64,000 nucleotides of DNA from Pyrinomonadaceae bacterium (lineage in GTDB: Bacteria > Acidobacteriota > Blastocatellia > Pyrinomonadales > Pyrinomonadaceae). Below, one piece after another: positions 38,304 through 49,495 of this stretch (position 1 is its first letter; each line of letters opens with the position of its first letter). The notes below the pieces were generated by a model, which was not told where the DNA came from, ran no database searches, and was given only the letters and a program-made list of their open reading frames with translations. The stretch lies in assembly GCA_030841105.1 (NCBI GenBank), contig JAVEDE010000050.1:1-64000 (forward strand). Direction: 5' to 3'. Both the position numbers and the translations under genes were made by a program.

Positions 38304-40010
38304 CTACTGCTTCACGACTGCCTTCGCAGACGCCGCGACGGGCGCGCTCGGCAGTCGGCCGAAATAGTTCAACAGGGCGAGACGCGCCGCGTCGCCCGCG
38401 GGTGGCAACTCCGGCGACGCGTTCGCGGCCTGTTCCTTCACTTCAACTTTCGCCGCTTCCTTCGACGCGTCCTTCTCTTCCTTCACGGCGTCCTTCGCAG
38501 GCGTCGCCACTGCCGGACTCGCGGCAGCAGGCGCGGCCGTCTGCGTCGCGCCGTTCGCTTCGACGGTCGCCGGTGCGGCGGTCGTCGCGCTGCCGCTGTT
38601 ATTCGCGTTCGTGCTCGCAGCGTTGGCATTCACGTTGGCGTCGGTGACGGTCGTCACCTTCGCGCCTTCGCTGCCCGTCGAGTAACCGCTCGCGCCCTTG
38701 ATGCCTTCGCCCTGCGGCTCGATGCCGAGCGGCGAGCCTTTCTTCAACCCGTCGAGGCCGCGCGTCGCGGGCAGCGCGTCGCGATCCACAGGCTTGATGA
38801 TGTTCGTGGTGCAGAAGAAGACGAGTTCCGTCTCGCGCTTCTCGAACGACTTCGACTTGAAGAGCGCGCCGAGGATGGGGATGTTGCTGAGGCCGGGAAC
38901 TTTCGAGAGCGTGCTCGACTCGCTGTTGTCCAACAGACCCGCGAGCGCGAACGACTGCCCGTCGCGCAGTTCGATGCCCGTCTTCGCGCGGCGCGTCTTC
39001 AAGGCGGGGATCAGGTAGCCCTGAAACTTAACGCCGTTCTGAAAGTCAATCGTCGAGACTTCGGGTTCGAGTTCCAGTTGAATGTGATCCTCGTCAATGA
39101 TCGTCGGCTTGAAGTTCAGGCGCACGCCGTACTCTTTGAAGACCACCGTCACGTTCGTGCGCTGGCCGTCAGACTGGATGACCGGGATCGGAAACTCGCC
39201 GCCCGCCAGAAAGCTCGCCTGCTGGCCGCTCATCGCGATCACGTTCGGCTCTGCGAGACTGCGGATCGCGCCCGCAGTTTGCAGCGCGCGAATCTGCGCC
39301 ATCGAGCCGATGCCCGTGTTCGAGATAAAGAGGTTCGCCGTCTCGAACAAAGACGCGAGGCTGTTCGTCGCCGAGAAACTCGTCCCGCCGTTCGACGACG
39401 CCCACGACGAACCCAGTTCGCGCAGCTTCGTGCGGCTGACTTCCGCCACGCGCACCGAGAGTTGCACCTGCGCCATGTTCTTCACCGGCGAGGCCAGCAT
39501 GTTCACCGTCTGGAAGCCCGCGGCCTTCACCACCGCCTCGACCTGCGAAGAGGTCTGCGGCTGCGCGACGCTGCCGGAGATGACGACCGACCCGTTCGCC
39601 TGGCTCAAGCGGATGTCGTCTTTCGGAAAGAGCGCGCGAATCTGCGAATCAATCAGCGAGAGGTTGGCGCGCACGAACACGTCGAAGACGACGAACTTGC
39701 CCGACTCCTTCTCCCACGCGATGAAGTTGACCTGCCCGAACGTCTTGCCGTTGACGAGCACCTGATCCGGAGCGACCAGCACGGCCTCGGCCACTTCCGG
39801 GTTCGACACGGAGAAGCGCCCGATCTTGCGGTCGAAGTTGATCACGCGCGACTGGCCGACGAGCACGTTGATCGCCAGCGGCTCGGCCTGCGCGTTCGCG
39901 AACGACGCGCTCACGCTGGTCTGCTGCGCCTGCGCCGCGCCCGTGACGCCGAACATGAGCGAGGCGCACAGCATCGCGAGAAAGAAGGGGATAAGACGAC
40001 GGGTCTGCAT
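38304..40010 (-). CDS. cpaC: type II/III secretion system secretin, CpaC/RcpA-like
   Basis: RVINFDRKIGRFSVSNPEVAEAVLVAPDQVLVNGKTFGQVNFIAWEK; ANVIAMSGQQASFLAGGEFPIPV; GIELRDGQSFALAGLLDNSESSTLSKVPGLSNIPILGALFKS. Confidence 0.93.
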   Translation of the reverse strand: MQTRRLIPFFLAMLCASLMFGVTGAAQAQQTSVSASFANAQAEPLAINVLVGQSRVINFDRKIGRFSVSNPEVAEAVLVAPDQVLVNGKTFGQVNFIAWEKESGKFVVFDVFVRANLSLIDSQIRALFPKDDIRLSQANGSVVISGSVAQPQTSSQVEAVVKAAGFQTVNMLASPVKNMAQVQLSVRVAEVSRTKLRELGSSWASSNGGTSFSATNSLASLFETANLFISNTGIGSMAQIRALQTAGAIRSLAEPNVIAMSGQQASFLAGGEFPIPVIQSDGQRTNVTVVFKEYGVRLNFKPTIIDEDHIQLELEPEVSTIDFQNGVKFQGYLIPALKTRRAKTGIELRDGQSFALAGLLDNSESSTLSKVPGLSNIPILGALFKSKSFEKRETELVFFCTTNIIKPVDRDALPATRGLDGLKKGSPLGIEPQGEGIKGASGYSTGSEGAKVTTVTDANVNANAASTNANNSGSATTAAPATVEANGATQTAAPAAASPAVATPAKDAVKEEKDASKEAAKVEVKEQAANASPELPPAGDAARLALLNYFGRLPSAPVAASAKAVVKQ

Positions 40011-40038
40011 GATTGGACTCCTTATGGGAAACGGAAAA

Positions 40039-40113
40039 GTTTCAGGTCGCAGGTTTCAAGTTTCAGGTCTGAAGTTTTTTTAACTTGAACCCTGAAACTT
40101 GAAACTTGAAACT
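40039..40113. repeat. heptamer-arm inverted repeat I (GTTTCAA units)
   Basis: GTTTCAGGTCGCAGGTTTCAAGTTTCAGG / CCTGAAACTTGAAACTTGAAAC. Confidence 0.85.
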
Positions 40114-40121
40114 AATGTTGC

Positions 40122-41078
40122 TTACTGTGGGAAATCTACGTTTCGTTTCTTCGCGCCTTCGATCACTTCGACCGAGGAGCGCGGGGGAGCAGGAGCAGCA
40201 GGGGCAACCGGGGGATTGGCCGCCTGCGGCGCGGGTGCGCTGTTGCTGCTCCTGCTGCTGTTGTCGGCGCGCGGGTAGCGGCGAAAGACGGGCGCGCTCG
40301 GCTGCTGCGACGCTTGCGGCTGCTCGCTCTTGAGCGAACCGGCTTCGGGTACGGGCTTGGCGCGTTCGCCGCCGAGCAAGACGCGCTTGTCCACGCCGAG
40401 CGTCTGTTCGTCGCCCTGATCCACCGAGTTGCGCATGACGAGTTGGAGCTTGCCTTCGGTCGAAGCGAGCGCGAGTTTCTCGGCCTGTTCGGGCAAGACT
40501 TGCAGCGTCACGGCCTTGACGCTCTCCGGCTCGCGGTCGTTCTTCGGGCGGTCAATGTTCTGCCCGTTGGCGAGCACCTTGATGTTCTGCAAGACGATCT
40601 TCGAGATCGGATTTTCGCGCCCGTTGTTCTCGACCGGATTGATCACGACCACCACGTCCACGAGCGCGCCCGGCATGACGAAGCCGGAGATGCCCACCAC
40701 GTCGTCCACCTTGACGGTCATCGCGCGGTAGCCTTCGGGGATGACGGCGGAGAGACCGCCCGCCGAGCCTTCCGGCGCGAGCTTGTAATCGGTGACGGGT
40801 TCGCGCGCCGCGATCTGGACGACGGCCACGCGGCCGATCAGTTTGTCGGCCGACTGGAACGTCCCGTCCGGCGTCGCGCCTGCGGGGAACTGCACGCTTT
40901 GGAGTTGCTCCGCGATGATCTTCTCGCCCGGTTGAATGTCCACTTTGGCGACGACGACCGAGTTGAGATTCTTCGCGTAAGCCTGCGTGCCCGACAGGTA
41001 ACGGCTCACCGAGAAGGCCGCGACCAGCCCGAACACCACCGCGCCGACCATCACAAAGACAAGACGTTTATTCCGCAT
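40122..41078 (-). CDS. cpaB: Flp pilus assembly protein CpaB
   Basis: VVVAKVDIQPGEKIIAEQLQSVQFPAGATPDGTF..GYRAMTVKVDDVVGISGFVMPGALVDVVVVI. Confidence 0.93.
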   Translation of the reverse strand: MRNKRLVFVMVGAVVFGLVAAFSVSRYLSGTQAYAKNLNSVVVAKVDIQPGEKIIAEQLQSVQFPAGATPDGTFQSADKLIGRVAVVQIAAREPVTDYKLAPEGSAGGLSAVIPEGYRAMTVKVDDVVGISGFVMPGALVDVVVVINPVENNGRENPISKIVLQNIKVLANGQNIDRPKNDREPESVKAVTLQVLPEQAEKLALASTEGKLQLVMRNSVDQGDEQTLGVDKRVLLGGERAKPVPEAGSLKSEQPQASQQPSAPVFRRYPRADNSSRSSNSAPAPQAANPPVAPAAPAPPRSSVEVIEGAKKRNVDFPQ

Positions 41079-41162
41079 GGTTTCATTCTCCGTTCGAGAT
41101 CAAATTGTCTGGTGTGCGCGCCGGGCGACCTCTGAAGCCCCGGCGTTTTTGTGTGTCGCCTG

Positions 41163-41690
41163 TCAGGCGCGAAAGAGCGCGAGCGAGATGAGACTGCCGA
41201 CCGTGATCGCGACGCCGTAAGGGATCGTGTAGCGGCGTTCGGCCGGGACGGAAAAGCGCGGCATCTCCCAGCCGGGCAAGAACCCGACGAAGATTTGCAC
41301 GACACGCCACAAAGTCTCTCTCACCGTCCCCGCGCGAAACATCGTCACGACGGCGAGCGCGCCGCCCGTCAACACGACGACGAGGAACGTCGGCACGACG
41401 AGCGACGCGCCGACAAGCGAGCCGATGGCCGCGAACAGCTTCACGTCGCCCGCGCCCATCGCGCCGAAGATGTGCAGCATGAACATCAACGCGAACGCCA
41501 GCGCGCAGCCGCCGAGACTGGCGAGCACACCCTGCGTCCCGTTGATGATGGTGTTGACGGAGAGACCGGCGACGAGCGTGGCGAGCACGAACGCGTTCGG
41601 GATGCGGCGATAGCGCGCGTCGTAATAGGTGATGACGACCGCGAGCGGGACGAGTAATGCGCTGCTGACGATGGTTAGAGTGCCTGACAT
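41163..41690 (-). CDS. cpaA: prepilin peptidase CpaA/TadV
   Basis: VVITYYDARYRRIPNAFVLATLVAGLSVN..FGAMGAGDVKLFAAIGSLVG aspartyl prepilin peptidase motifs. Confidence 0.92.
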   Translation of the reverse strand: MSGTLTIVSSALLVPLAVVITYYDARYRRIPNAFVLATLVAGLSVNTIINGTQGVLASLGGCALAFALMFMLHIFGAMGAGDVKLFAAIGSLVGASLVVPTFLVVVLTGGALAVVTMFRAGTVRETLWRVVQIFVGFLPGWEMPRFSVPAERRYTIPYGVAITVGSLISLALFRA

Positions 41691-41832
41691 GTTAAGTATG
41701 AAAATCGGTTGAATTGAATTTTCAAATGCGTGATTGAGCGTTGACTACTGATGAGAAAAACTGGCGGCGCGCTCCGGCTCCTTCGTGCGTTGAAGCGGCG
41801 GGAGCGCGCCGGCCTGAGTGGAAGCCCTTAGT

Positions 41833-41997
41833 TCAAGGGGTTGCGGCGATGGCCGACGCGAGGTTTCCGATCTTCGCGCTGATGTTTCCGCCGAGCGTGG
41901 TGAACGCCCCGATGACGGCCAGTGCGACGAGCGCGGCGGCGACGGCATATTCGGAAAGCTCCAGCCCGGTTTCATCTTGCAAGAATTTCTTGATCAT
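41833..41997 (-). CDS. Flp family type IVb pilin (absent from ORF track)
   Basis: MIKKFLQDETGLELSEYAVAAALVALAVIGAFTTLGGNISAKIGNLASAIAATP*; G/XXXXEY cleavage motif. Confidence 0.93.
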   Translation of the reverse strand: MIKKFLQDETGLELSEYAVAAALVALAVIGAFTTLGGNISAKIGNLASAIAATP

Positions 41998-42036
41998 TTC
42001 GCTGTTCCTTGTAGTGTCGGTGTGTCCCGTGAAAGC

Positions 42037-42201
42037 TTACGGTGTGCCGGCAATCTTGGCCGCGAGGTTGTTGATCTTCGTGCCGATGTTGCCGCCGAGC
42101 GTCGTGAACGCGGTGATGACGGCGAGCGCGACCAGCGCGGCAGCCACAGCGTATTCCGACAGTTCCAACCCGGTTTCGTCGCGGAGGAATTTCTTAATCA
42201 T
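42037..42201 (-). CDS. Flp family type IVb pilin (absent from ORF track)
   Basis: MIKKFLRDETGLELSEYAVAAALVALAVITAFTTLGGNIGTKINNLAAKIAGTP*. Confidence 0.93.
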   Translation of the reverse strand: MIKKFLRDETGLELSEYAVAAALVALAVITAFTTLGGNIGTKINNLAAKIAGTP

Positions 42202-42255
42202 TTTCTTTTGCTCCTATGTCTGGAAGTTAATTTGAGGTTGGTTGCGAAACGACGA

Positions 42256-42420
42256 TTACGGGGTGGCGGAAATCTTGGCGGCCAAGTTGCCGATCTTCGT
42301 GCTGATATTTCCGCCGAGCGTGGTGAAGGCGGTGATGACGGCCAAGGCGACCAGCGCGGCGGCGACGGCGTACTCGGAGAGTTCCAGACCAGTTTCGTCG
42401 CGGAGGAATTTCTTAATCAT
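42256..42420 (-). CDS. Flp family type IVb pilin (absent from ORF track)
   Basis: MIKKFLRDETGLELSEYAVAAALVALAVITAFTTLGGNISTKIGNLAAKISATP*; AAGGAGC RBS upstream. Confidence 0.93.
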   Translation of the reverse strand: MIKKFLRDETGLELSEYAVAAALVALAVITAFTTLGGNISTKIGNLAAKISATP

Positions 42421-42495
42421 GTGTTTGCTCCTTCAAAGCGGGAATGTTGAGTTTGTTGTTTCAGCCACACGGGTAACGCGCGGCCGACGAGACCA

Positions 42496-42702
42496 TCAGA
42501 GAACGGGATGCTTCGACAGGCCGTGCCACGAACCGACGAGCACGCCGCCAATCGCCAGAGCGACGACGAGCCAGCGGCCGTCCGCGCCCTCTGCGGCGAC
42601 CGCCAACGCGCGCTCGCCCGCCAGCAGCGCGATGGCTGCGAAGGGGAGGACGAGTAATCCGGCGGCGACGGTCAAGAGCGTTTTGTTGAGCACAGTTTTC
42701 AT
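42496..42702 (-). CDS. small hypothetical membrane protein
   Basis: 68 aa with two hydrophobic segments: MKTVLNKTLLTVAAGLLVLPFAAIALLAGERALAVAAEGADGRWLVVALAIGGVLVGSWHGLSKHPVL. Confidence 0.6.
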   Translation of the reverse strand: MKTVLNKTLLTVAAGLLVLPFAAIALLAGERALAVAAEGADGRWLVVALAIGGVLVGSWHGLSKHPVL

Positions 42703-43061
42703 TTTCCGAAGTTCCCTTTCGTCCGCCTCTTGATTCGAGTTGCCACACCTTTCATCATTGCTTGCGGACGACAGACCCTATTTCAAGGCGCGTGCCACAC
42801 ACGCGAAACGCGAAGAACGCGGGCAAACACGCCGTTTTCACCACACGCGCCGAAACGCCCTGTTAACGCGGGGCGACAAATTCACGCACCCGACACATGC
42901 GCCCGCGCCCCTCGTTCCCAAACGAAACCGAACCACGAGAAGCACTTAACTCCCTGTCGCTTTCCGTTGACAGACTCGCGCTCAAGTTCAACCGTCGGCG
43001 ACGAATGTTGACGAAGATTAAGGACGATGAAAAAACTTTCAACACGGCGACGCAAAGTTCA

Positions 43062-43115
43062 CGCAGAAGGGGCGCGGAGACTTGAACAACATTCAAGTCT
43101 CCGCGCCCCTCTGCG
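43062..43115. repeat. long hairpin J (inverted repeat)
   Basis: 18-bp perfect GGGGCGCGGAGACTTGAA (43069-43086)/TTCAAGTCTCCGCGCCCC (43092-43109), loop CAACA, extended outward with one bulge. Confidence 0.9.
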
Positions 43116-43182
43116 GCTTAACTCCGCGCCGCGTCGGTCACAGTTTTTACTTCGCTACTGTGGTGAAAGTTTTTTTGCTTCG

Positions 43183-44751
43183 CTACTGTTTGAAGAAGAT
43201 GACCGCCTGACGATCTTCGTAGACGCTTCGCCAGTTTGTGTCTTGCCGGAGCAGACTCGCAAGCGGCGTGTTCGGCTTGATCATCACCGTCCGCACGTCG
43301 TAACGCTCAAGCGGCGCGCGCCATTCGCGCTCGCCCGCCATCGTGCTCAACGCTTCTTCCATGAAGGCGTCGCCGTACACGTCCGCCCGCCCGTCAATGT
43401 AGACCTCGCGCTGCGGGTAAAGTTTCCAGATCAGATAGCCGCCCCAGCCGTACTCGTTATAGATCGCGCCCGACTCCGGGTGCGCGCGCAAAAATTCCAC
43501 GGCCGCCGCCGGGTACTTTTCTCTCTCCACTGTCGCCTGCCGCGCGATCACGTTCGCCACGTTCGCAGCGCACAGCCCGATGGGAATGAACATCAACAGC
43601 ACGACGTTGAGCGTCGCCTGCACCCACGCCTTCCCTCCCGTCTCGCGCCGTTCAGCGACGGTCAACCAACGCCACCACACGCGACTCGTCAACAAATGCC
43701 ACGCGTGTTCGGCCAACAGCGGTATTGCCACCAGCGCGAAAAAAGGGATGTTGCGCCATGCGCGCAGCGACGCGTAAGCCGCAACACACAGCAGCAACAA
43801 CTCGCCGGGGCGCGCACGCTTCGGCGAGAGTGCGAGCGCGGCAAACGTGGCGAAGACGAGGAGCGCGAACGGCTGGCTGATGATGAGGTGAAAATTCGGA
43901 GTGAACCACTCGTCAATGTACGCGTGCATCGCGTGCGAGTTGAGCGTCTCGAACGGGTAGGCGAACATTCGCAGGCCGTTCGGATTCAGCGGCACTACCG
44001 AGAGGCACGCCGCAAACAATAAAAGCAGCGGTCGCAGTCTCAACAGCAGCGGCCGCAGTCTTGACGACAAACGCCGCTCCGCTTTCTCTTCCAACAACTC
44101 GTCGAGCACGACGCCCGCGCCCGTCAGTCCGATTAACGCCAAGCCCAGCGCATAGCCGCCGTGCATGTTCACCCACACGAGCATCAACGGCACGAGCCGC
44201 CACAGACTTTTCGCACGTCCGCCGCGCGCGTAGTTGCCGAGCGCAACGACGTAGACGCTCGTGAAGAGGAACGAGATCATCTGCGGACGCACGCCCCACA
44301 TCGGCGCGGTCGCCAGTGCGCCTATGAGTACGGCCGCGCCCGCCACATACGGATGCGGCGCGAACCTCGCCGCGCCCCTGTACGCGATCCACAGCGCGGC
44401 GGTCATCACGAACGAGAAGGACACCACCAGCCCGCCCCAGCCCGTCCACTTGTAGACCGCGTAGATCAAAACTTCGGCGAGCCATTCGTGCGTGATCCAC
44501 TCTCTGCCCTGCGCCGTGAAAGAGAAGATGTCTGCGTGCGGGATGGCGCGTGTCTCGAAGATGAGTTGGCCGGTGCGCAGGTGCCACCAGAAATCCGGGT
44601 CGGTGATCTGCCCGGCCGTCAGCGTGAAGATGGCGGCGAGGAGGACGAACACCAGCAGCCGGCGCGTCGAGAACACGGCCGCCCACGCGCCGTCGCCCGC
44701 GTGGAGAGTGACCGGCCAAACCGCGTCGCCGACTTTTTCAAACTCTCTCAT
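43183..44751 (-). CDS. polytopic membrane protein (glycosyltransferase-like)
   Basis: multiple TM segments; DPDFWWHLRTGQLIFETRAIPHADIFSFTAQGREWITHEWLAEVLIYAVYK. Confidence 0.75.
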   Translation of the reverse strand: MREFEKVGDAVWPVTLHAGDGAWAAVFSTRRLLVFVLLAAIFTLTAGQITDPDFWWHLRTGQLIFETRAIPHADIFSFTAQGREWITHEWLAEVLIYAVYKWTGWGGLVVSFSFVMTAALWIAYRGAARFAPHPYVAGAAVLIGALATAPMWGVRPQMISFLFTSVYVVALGNYARGGRAKSLWRLVPLMLVWVNMHGGYALGLALIGLTGAGVVLDELLEEKAERRLSSRLRPLLLRLRPLLLLFAACLSVVPLNPNGLRMFAYPFETLNSHAMHAYIDEWFTPNFHLIISQPFALLVFATFAALALSPKRARPGELLLLCVAAYASLRAWRNIPFFALVAIPLLAEHAWHLLTSRVWWRWLTVAERRETGGKAWVQATLNVVLLMFIPIGLCAANVANVIARQATVEREKYPAAAVEFLRAHPESGAIYNEYGWGGYLIWKLYPQREVYIDGRADVYGDAFMEEALSTMAGEREWRAPLERYDVRTVMIKPNTPLASLLRQDTNWRSVYEDRQAVIFFKQ

Positions 44752-44808
44752 CGCCGCCCTCGTCCTCCGCGTCGCCAACTCAACAACTCATTCGCGCCGC
44801 GCCGTTTC

Positions 44809-45303
44809 TCAGAAACCCTGCATCACCAGCGCGATTAACAACGCGAGGCTCGCGCCGCCGCCCGCGATGGTGAATGTCCACTCGACGAGCGCGCTCCGTC
44901 GCTGCATCAACGCGCGCACCAAGACCATGCCGCACTTCCACCCGTCCTGTTGATAAAACGGCAGCAGGTTCGTCGCCGCCAGCAGGTAGTTCATCGCGCC
45001 GAAGATCGTCCCGCTCGCAAGCGACGCCGCGCACAGGTTCACGATGACGCCCGCCAACAGCACCAGCACTTGCTGGCTGAGCGGCCGCTCCTGCAAGCCC
45101 GCCATGTCGAGACGGACGTATGCGCCGATTGGCAACGCGTGCAGTTTGTATTCGACCCCGCCGCACTTGAAGCCGTAGACTTTGCGCCCCCAACCGAGTC
45201 CCAACTCCGTTGCGCCGACGCCGCACGCGCGCGCCGCCACCAGATGACCCAACTCGTGTATCAGCATCGCGACGGCGAAACAGAGGATGTAGGCGAGGAA
45301 CAT
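44809..45303 (-). CDS. M50-type (site-2 protease-like) membrane metalloprotease
   Basis: MFLAYILCFAVAMLIHELGHLVAARACGVG (HExxH) and NLLPFYQQDGWK. Confidence 0.85.
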   Translation of the reverse strand: MFLAYILCFAVAMLIHELGHLVAARACGVGATELGLGWGRKVYGFKCGGVEYKLHALPIGAYVRLDMAGLQERPLSQQVLVLLAGVIVNLCAASLASGTIFGAMNYLLAATNLLPFYQQDGWKCGMVLVRALMQRRSALVEWTFTIAGGGASLALLIALVMQGF

Positions 45304-45310
45304 GGGATTC

Positions 45311-45472
45311 GTTAGTTGTCCGTTGTCCGTGGGTAGTTGTTTGCGAGTCAGTCGTCAGTTGTTCGTTGTCCGTGGTCAATAGTCAGTTGTTTACTAACCG
45401 CCGCGCGTGCCTGCCTTCAGGTATCAACTCGCACGGCCACAAGCTACGGACAACTGACCACGGACAACTGTC
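45311..45472. repeat. heptamer-arm inverted repeat K (GTCCGTT/GTCAGTT units)
   Basis: left GTTAGTT-GTCCGTT-GTCCGTG-GGTAGTT..GTCAGTC-GTCAGTT-GTTCGTT-GTCCGTG; right arm reverse complement AGTT-GTCCGTG-GTCAGTT-GTCCGTA. Confidence 0.85.
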
Positions 45473-45479
45473 TGCTCAT

Positions 45480-47045
<1,566 letters not shown>

Positions 47046-47303
47046 GAAACCCCTGTACTGAATATGACGAGCGGCGGCTTCGAGCGCGCATGATTAGAGG
47101 CGCTCAAACCAAGTTTGTTGGAGTCAGGGCAAGTTTTGGTGACGAGAAGTACGGGGAGTGGCTCGTCCTGCCGAAGAACACATGAGGTGGCTTCGACTCA
47201 AACTAAAATTAGTCTAGACGCCCGACGCGGCGAGTGTCAACAGAATTAAAAATTGCCCCCGTCGGTAAGGGAAAAATGTGCGGCGGGGCTAGCACGGGCG
47301 GCG

Positions 47304-47352
47304 AAAAGAGGGAGTCGAACGGCTGCAAGCATGCCGTTCGACTCCCTCTTTT
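47304..47352 (-). terminator. strong intrinsic terminator downstream of the LysM gene
   Basis: AAAAGAGGGAGTCGAACGGC/GCCGTTCGACTCCCTCTTTT 20-bp perfect stem, 9-nt loop. Confidence 0.85.
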
Positions 47353-47382
47353 GTGTCTTAATTCAGACGGTGGAAACTCAGT

Positions 47383-47871
47383 CTAGGACTTGTTAGGGAT
47401 GTTCAACTCCTGGCCGATCTGAATCTTGTCAGGGTCGTTCAGTTTGTCGCGATTCGCGTAGAAGATCTGCATGTACTCGTGGGCGTCGCCGTAGAATTGT
47501 TTGCTGATCTTCGAGAGCGTGTCGCCGGATTTGACCGTGTAGGTCTGCGAATTCTGGCTGCCGCCGCCCGCCGTCGCGGCCTGCGCGCGGCTCGAATCCA
47601 CGTTGATGTCCGCCGTGATGTCGTCAAGATTCGGGTTGACGAGTTTGATCTGATCCCAGAACTTGCCCTTGGCTTCGTCCGAAGGCGCAGTCCCCTTGAT
47701 GAAAAGTTTATCGTCCTGCACGTGCAGGTTGTGAAATTGAATTTGTTGTTGGTCAGCCGTGTTCAAAACTGACTGATATTTCTGCTTCAACGTATCGAAC
47801 CGCTGCTGCGCGTTCGGCTGTTGCTGCGACTCATTGGCACCGTTGCCAAACATTTTATCCCAAAGACCCAT
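47383..47871 (-). CDS. BON/LysM peptidoglycan-binding domain protein
   Basis: TYTVKSGDTLSKISKQFYGDAHEYMQIFYANRDKLNDPDKIQIGQELNIPNKS. Confidence 0.9.
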   Translation of the reverse strand: MGLWDKMFGNGANESQQQPNAQQRFDTLKQKYQSVLNTADQQQIQFHNLHVQDDKLFIKGTAPSDEAKGKFWDQIKLVNPNLDDITADINVDSSRAQAATAGGGSQNSQTYTVKSGDTLSKISKQFYGDAHEYMQIFYANRDKLNDPDKIQIGQELNIPNKS

Positions 47872-48146
47872 ATAAGAATTCCTCCTCTTAGGAAACGGTT
47901 TTTTTCCAAACACCCTAGGCGTTGTGCGATTTAAGTGTGCAACGTTTATACCACGGAATGGAAAGTTGTCCACGCCTCTTTCACGCCCATGATTACTGAC
48001 TAAATATGCGTAAAACGCTCTGGCGTGCGCTTTGCTAAGTGGTCAGGTGCGACCGATTTCATAGTTTGAAATCGTACAGTTGCCGGTTTCGTGGCTGCTT
48101 TCGGGCAGTTTCGGTATTTCAACAAGATTACTCAGGAGGATGTGAG

Positions 48147-48413
48147 ATGGATATTATTGGAGCGATTATCGTTGGCTTGATAGCCGGGGCGTTGGCGAAG
48201 GCAATTATGCCGGGCAAAGACCCGGGGGGGTTGATTGTCACGATCCTGCTCGGAATTGTCGGCAGCATCATCGGGACTTTCATCGCGCGCGGCTTGTTCG
48301 GCGCGGGTGACGACCAGGGTCTGATCATGCGTATCGTGTTCGCCGTCATTGGAGCGATTATCCTTCTGTTCGGCTATAGACTTATCACTGGCCGCAACCG
48401 CACGACCGTCTAA
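48147..48413 (+). CDS. GlsB/YeaQ/YmgE family stress response membrane protein
   Basis: MDIIGAIIVGLIAGALAKAIMPGKDPGGLIVTILLGIVGSIIGTFIARGLFG; CAGGAGGATGTGAG RBS. Confidence 0.93.
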   Translation: MDIIGAIIVGLIAGALAKAIMPGKDPGGLIVTILLGIVGSIIGTFIARGLFGAGDDQGLIMRIVFAVIGAIILLFGYRLITGRNRTTV

Positions 48414-48452
48414 CTAACGGTCAAACACAAACTCTTTCAGTTTCAATGAAAT

Positions 48453-48497
48453 AGCGGGGACTCCGACGCAAGACGCGCCGGAATCCCCGCTTTTTTT
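48453..48497 (+). terminator. intrinsic terminator after the GlsB-family gene
   Basis: AGCGGGGA..TCCCCGCT hairpin followed by a T-run. Confidence 0.88.
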
Positions 48498-49078
48498 AAC
48501 TGATTTTTTGACCGCGATTATTCCATAAATAGTTGTAAAGATAGCAATTAGGGGTTTCCCTCCTTGACAACGATGGTTGTTACAAAATTCTCTTCACACC
48601 TCGCCCTCAAACCTCGCATCATGAGTTTGTTTATTGATCAACTAATGTTTTCCACACCTGTGCTAGCTCCCGTGAATCTCTATCTAGCTGCAAGATAAAG
48701 CAAATTTCACTCCTTGCCCATGCAGCGGATTTCCGTTCGCTGCCCGTTCGCCATTTTAAGCGCTTAAGCGCCGTTACTTCAAGTAAACGTTGAACTTAGG
48801 CGTATAAATCGTTGTAAAGAAATAGCTTTACAGCATATAGCACGCGTGCTAAATTCCCGCCACTTTGTCGCTAAACATTTGAGCGATAAAGGATTGAACG
48901 TGATCAAAGCACATCCCATTGTAGTGTCCAGAGCTTAGCGGCACACTATCTTGAGCTTTTGACATAAACAGGACACAAACAAGCCCTGAAAGCGGGGCGC
49001 TCCTACGACATTCGGGGTCGGGGTTGCTAGTTCGCATCCGGGTTGAATCTGAATCGGAACAAGAGTTGGAGGTGTTAC

Positions 49079-49495
49079 TTGAACAAGGCCGCAAATACTT
49101 ACTGGACTGACTCGCGTCTCTCCGCGCAACGCCCCGCCGCACGCCCCCTTACGCTGGCCGCGCCGGCGCGCGAAATCTCACGCGAACTCGTCGGCACGCG
49201 CACGGAGGTGCGCCGCCGCGGTGGACTCATTCCCTCTTGGGCAGTGTTCACCATGATCATGCTCGCCACCTTCGCGCTCTGCGTTACCGTCACCATGCGC
49301 ACGCACGCCGAGATGCGCGGCGCGGAGCAGAAGTTTTCGCAACTGCAAACCGAGGTGCAGACGCTCAGCAACACGAACGACTCGCTCAAGCGCGAAGCGC
49401 AGCGTTTGCAAAACGACCCGCGTGCCATCGAGGCCGCCGCGCGCGCGCGTCTCAACATGGTGCGCGCCAACGAGTTTGTCGTGCCCGTTGATTAA
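49079..49495 (+). CDS. septum formation initiator (FtsB/DivIC-like) protein
   Basis: single TM AVFTMIMLATFALCVTVTM followed by coiled coil EMRGAEQKFSQLQTEVQTLSNTNDSLKREAQRLQNDPRAIEAAARARLNMVRANEFVV; TTG start with GGAGG 6 nt upstream. Confidence 0.78.
   Translation: MNKAANTYWTDSRLSAQRPAARPLTLAAPAREISRELVGTRTEVRRRGGLIPSWAVFTMIMLATFALCVTVTMRTHAEMRGAEQKFSQLQTEVQTLSNTNDSLKREAQRLQNDPRAIEAAARARLNMVRANEFVVPVD

Noticed and set aside
39078-40088. 336-aa plus-strand ORF
   Set aside because: Antisense shadow of the secretin gene
42430-42800. Sigma-54 (-24/-12) promoter for the pilin genes, given the sigma-54 activator nearby
   Set aside because: No convincing TGGCAC-N5-TTGCA match found upstream of the pilins by eye
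48849-49142. 97-aa minus-strand ORF in the AT-rich gap
   Set aside because: No RBS or recognisable domain, and overlaps the start of the DivIC-like gene
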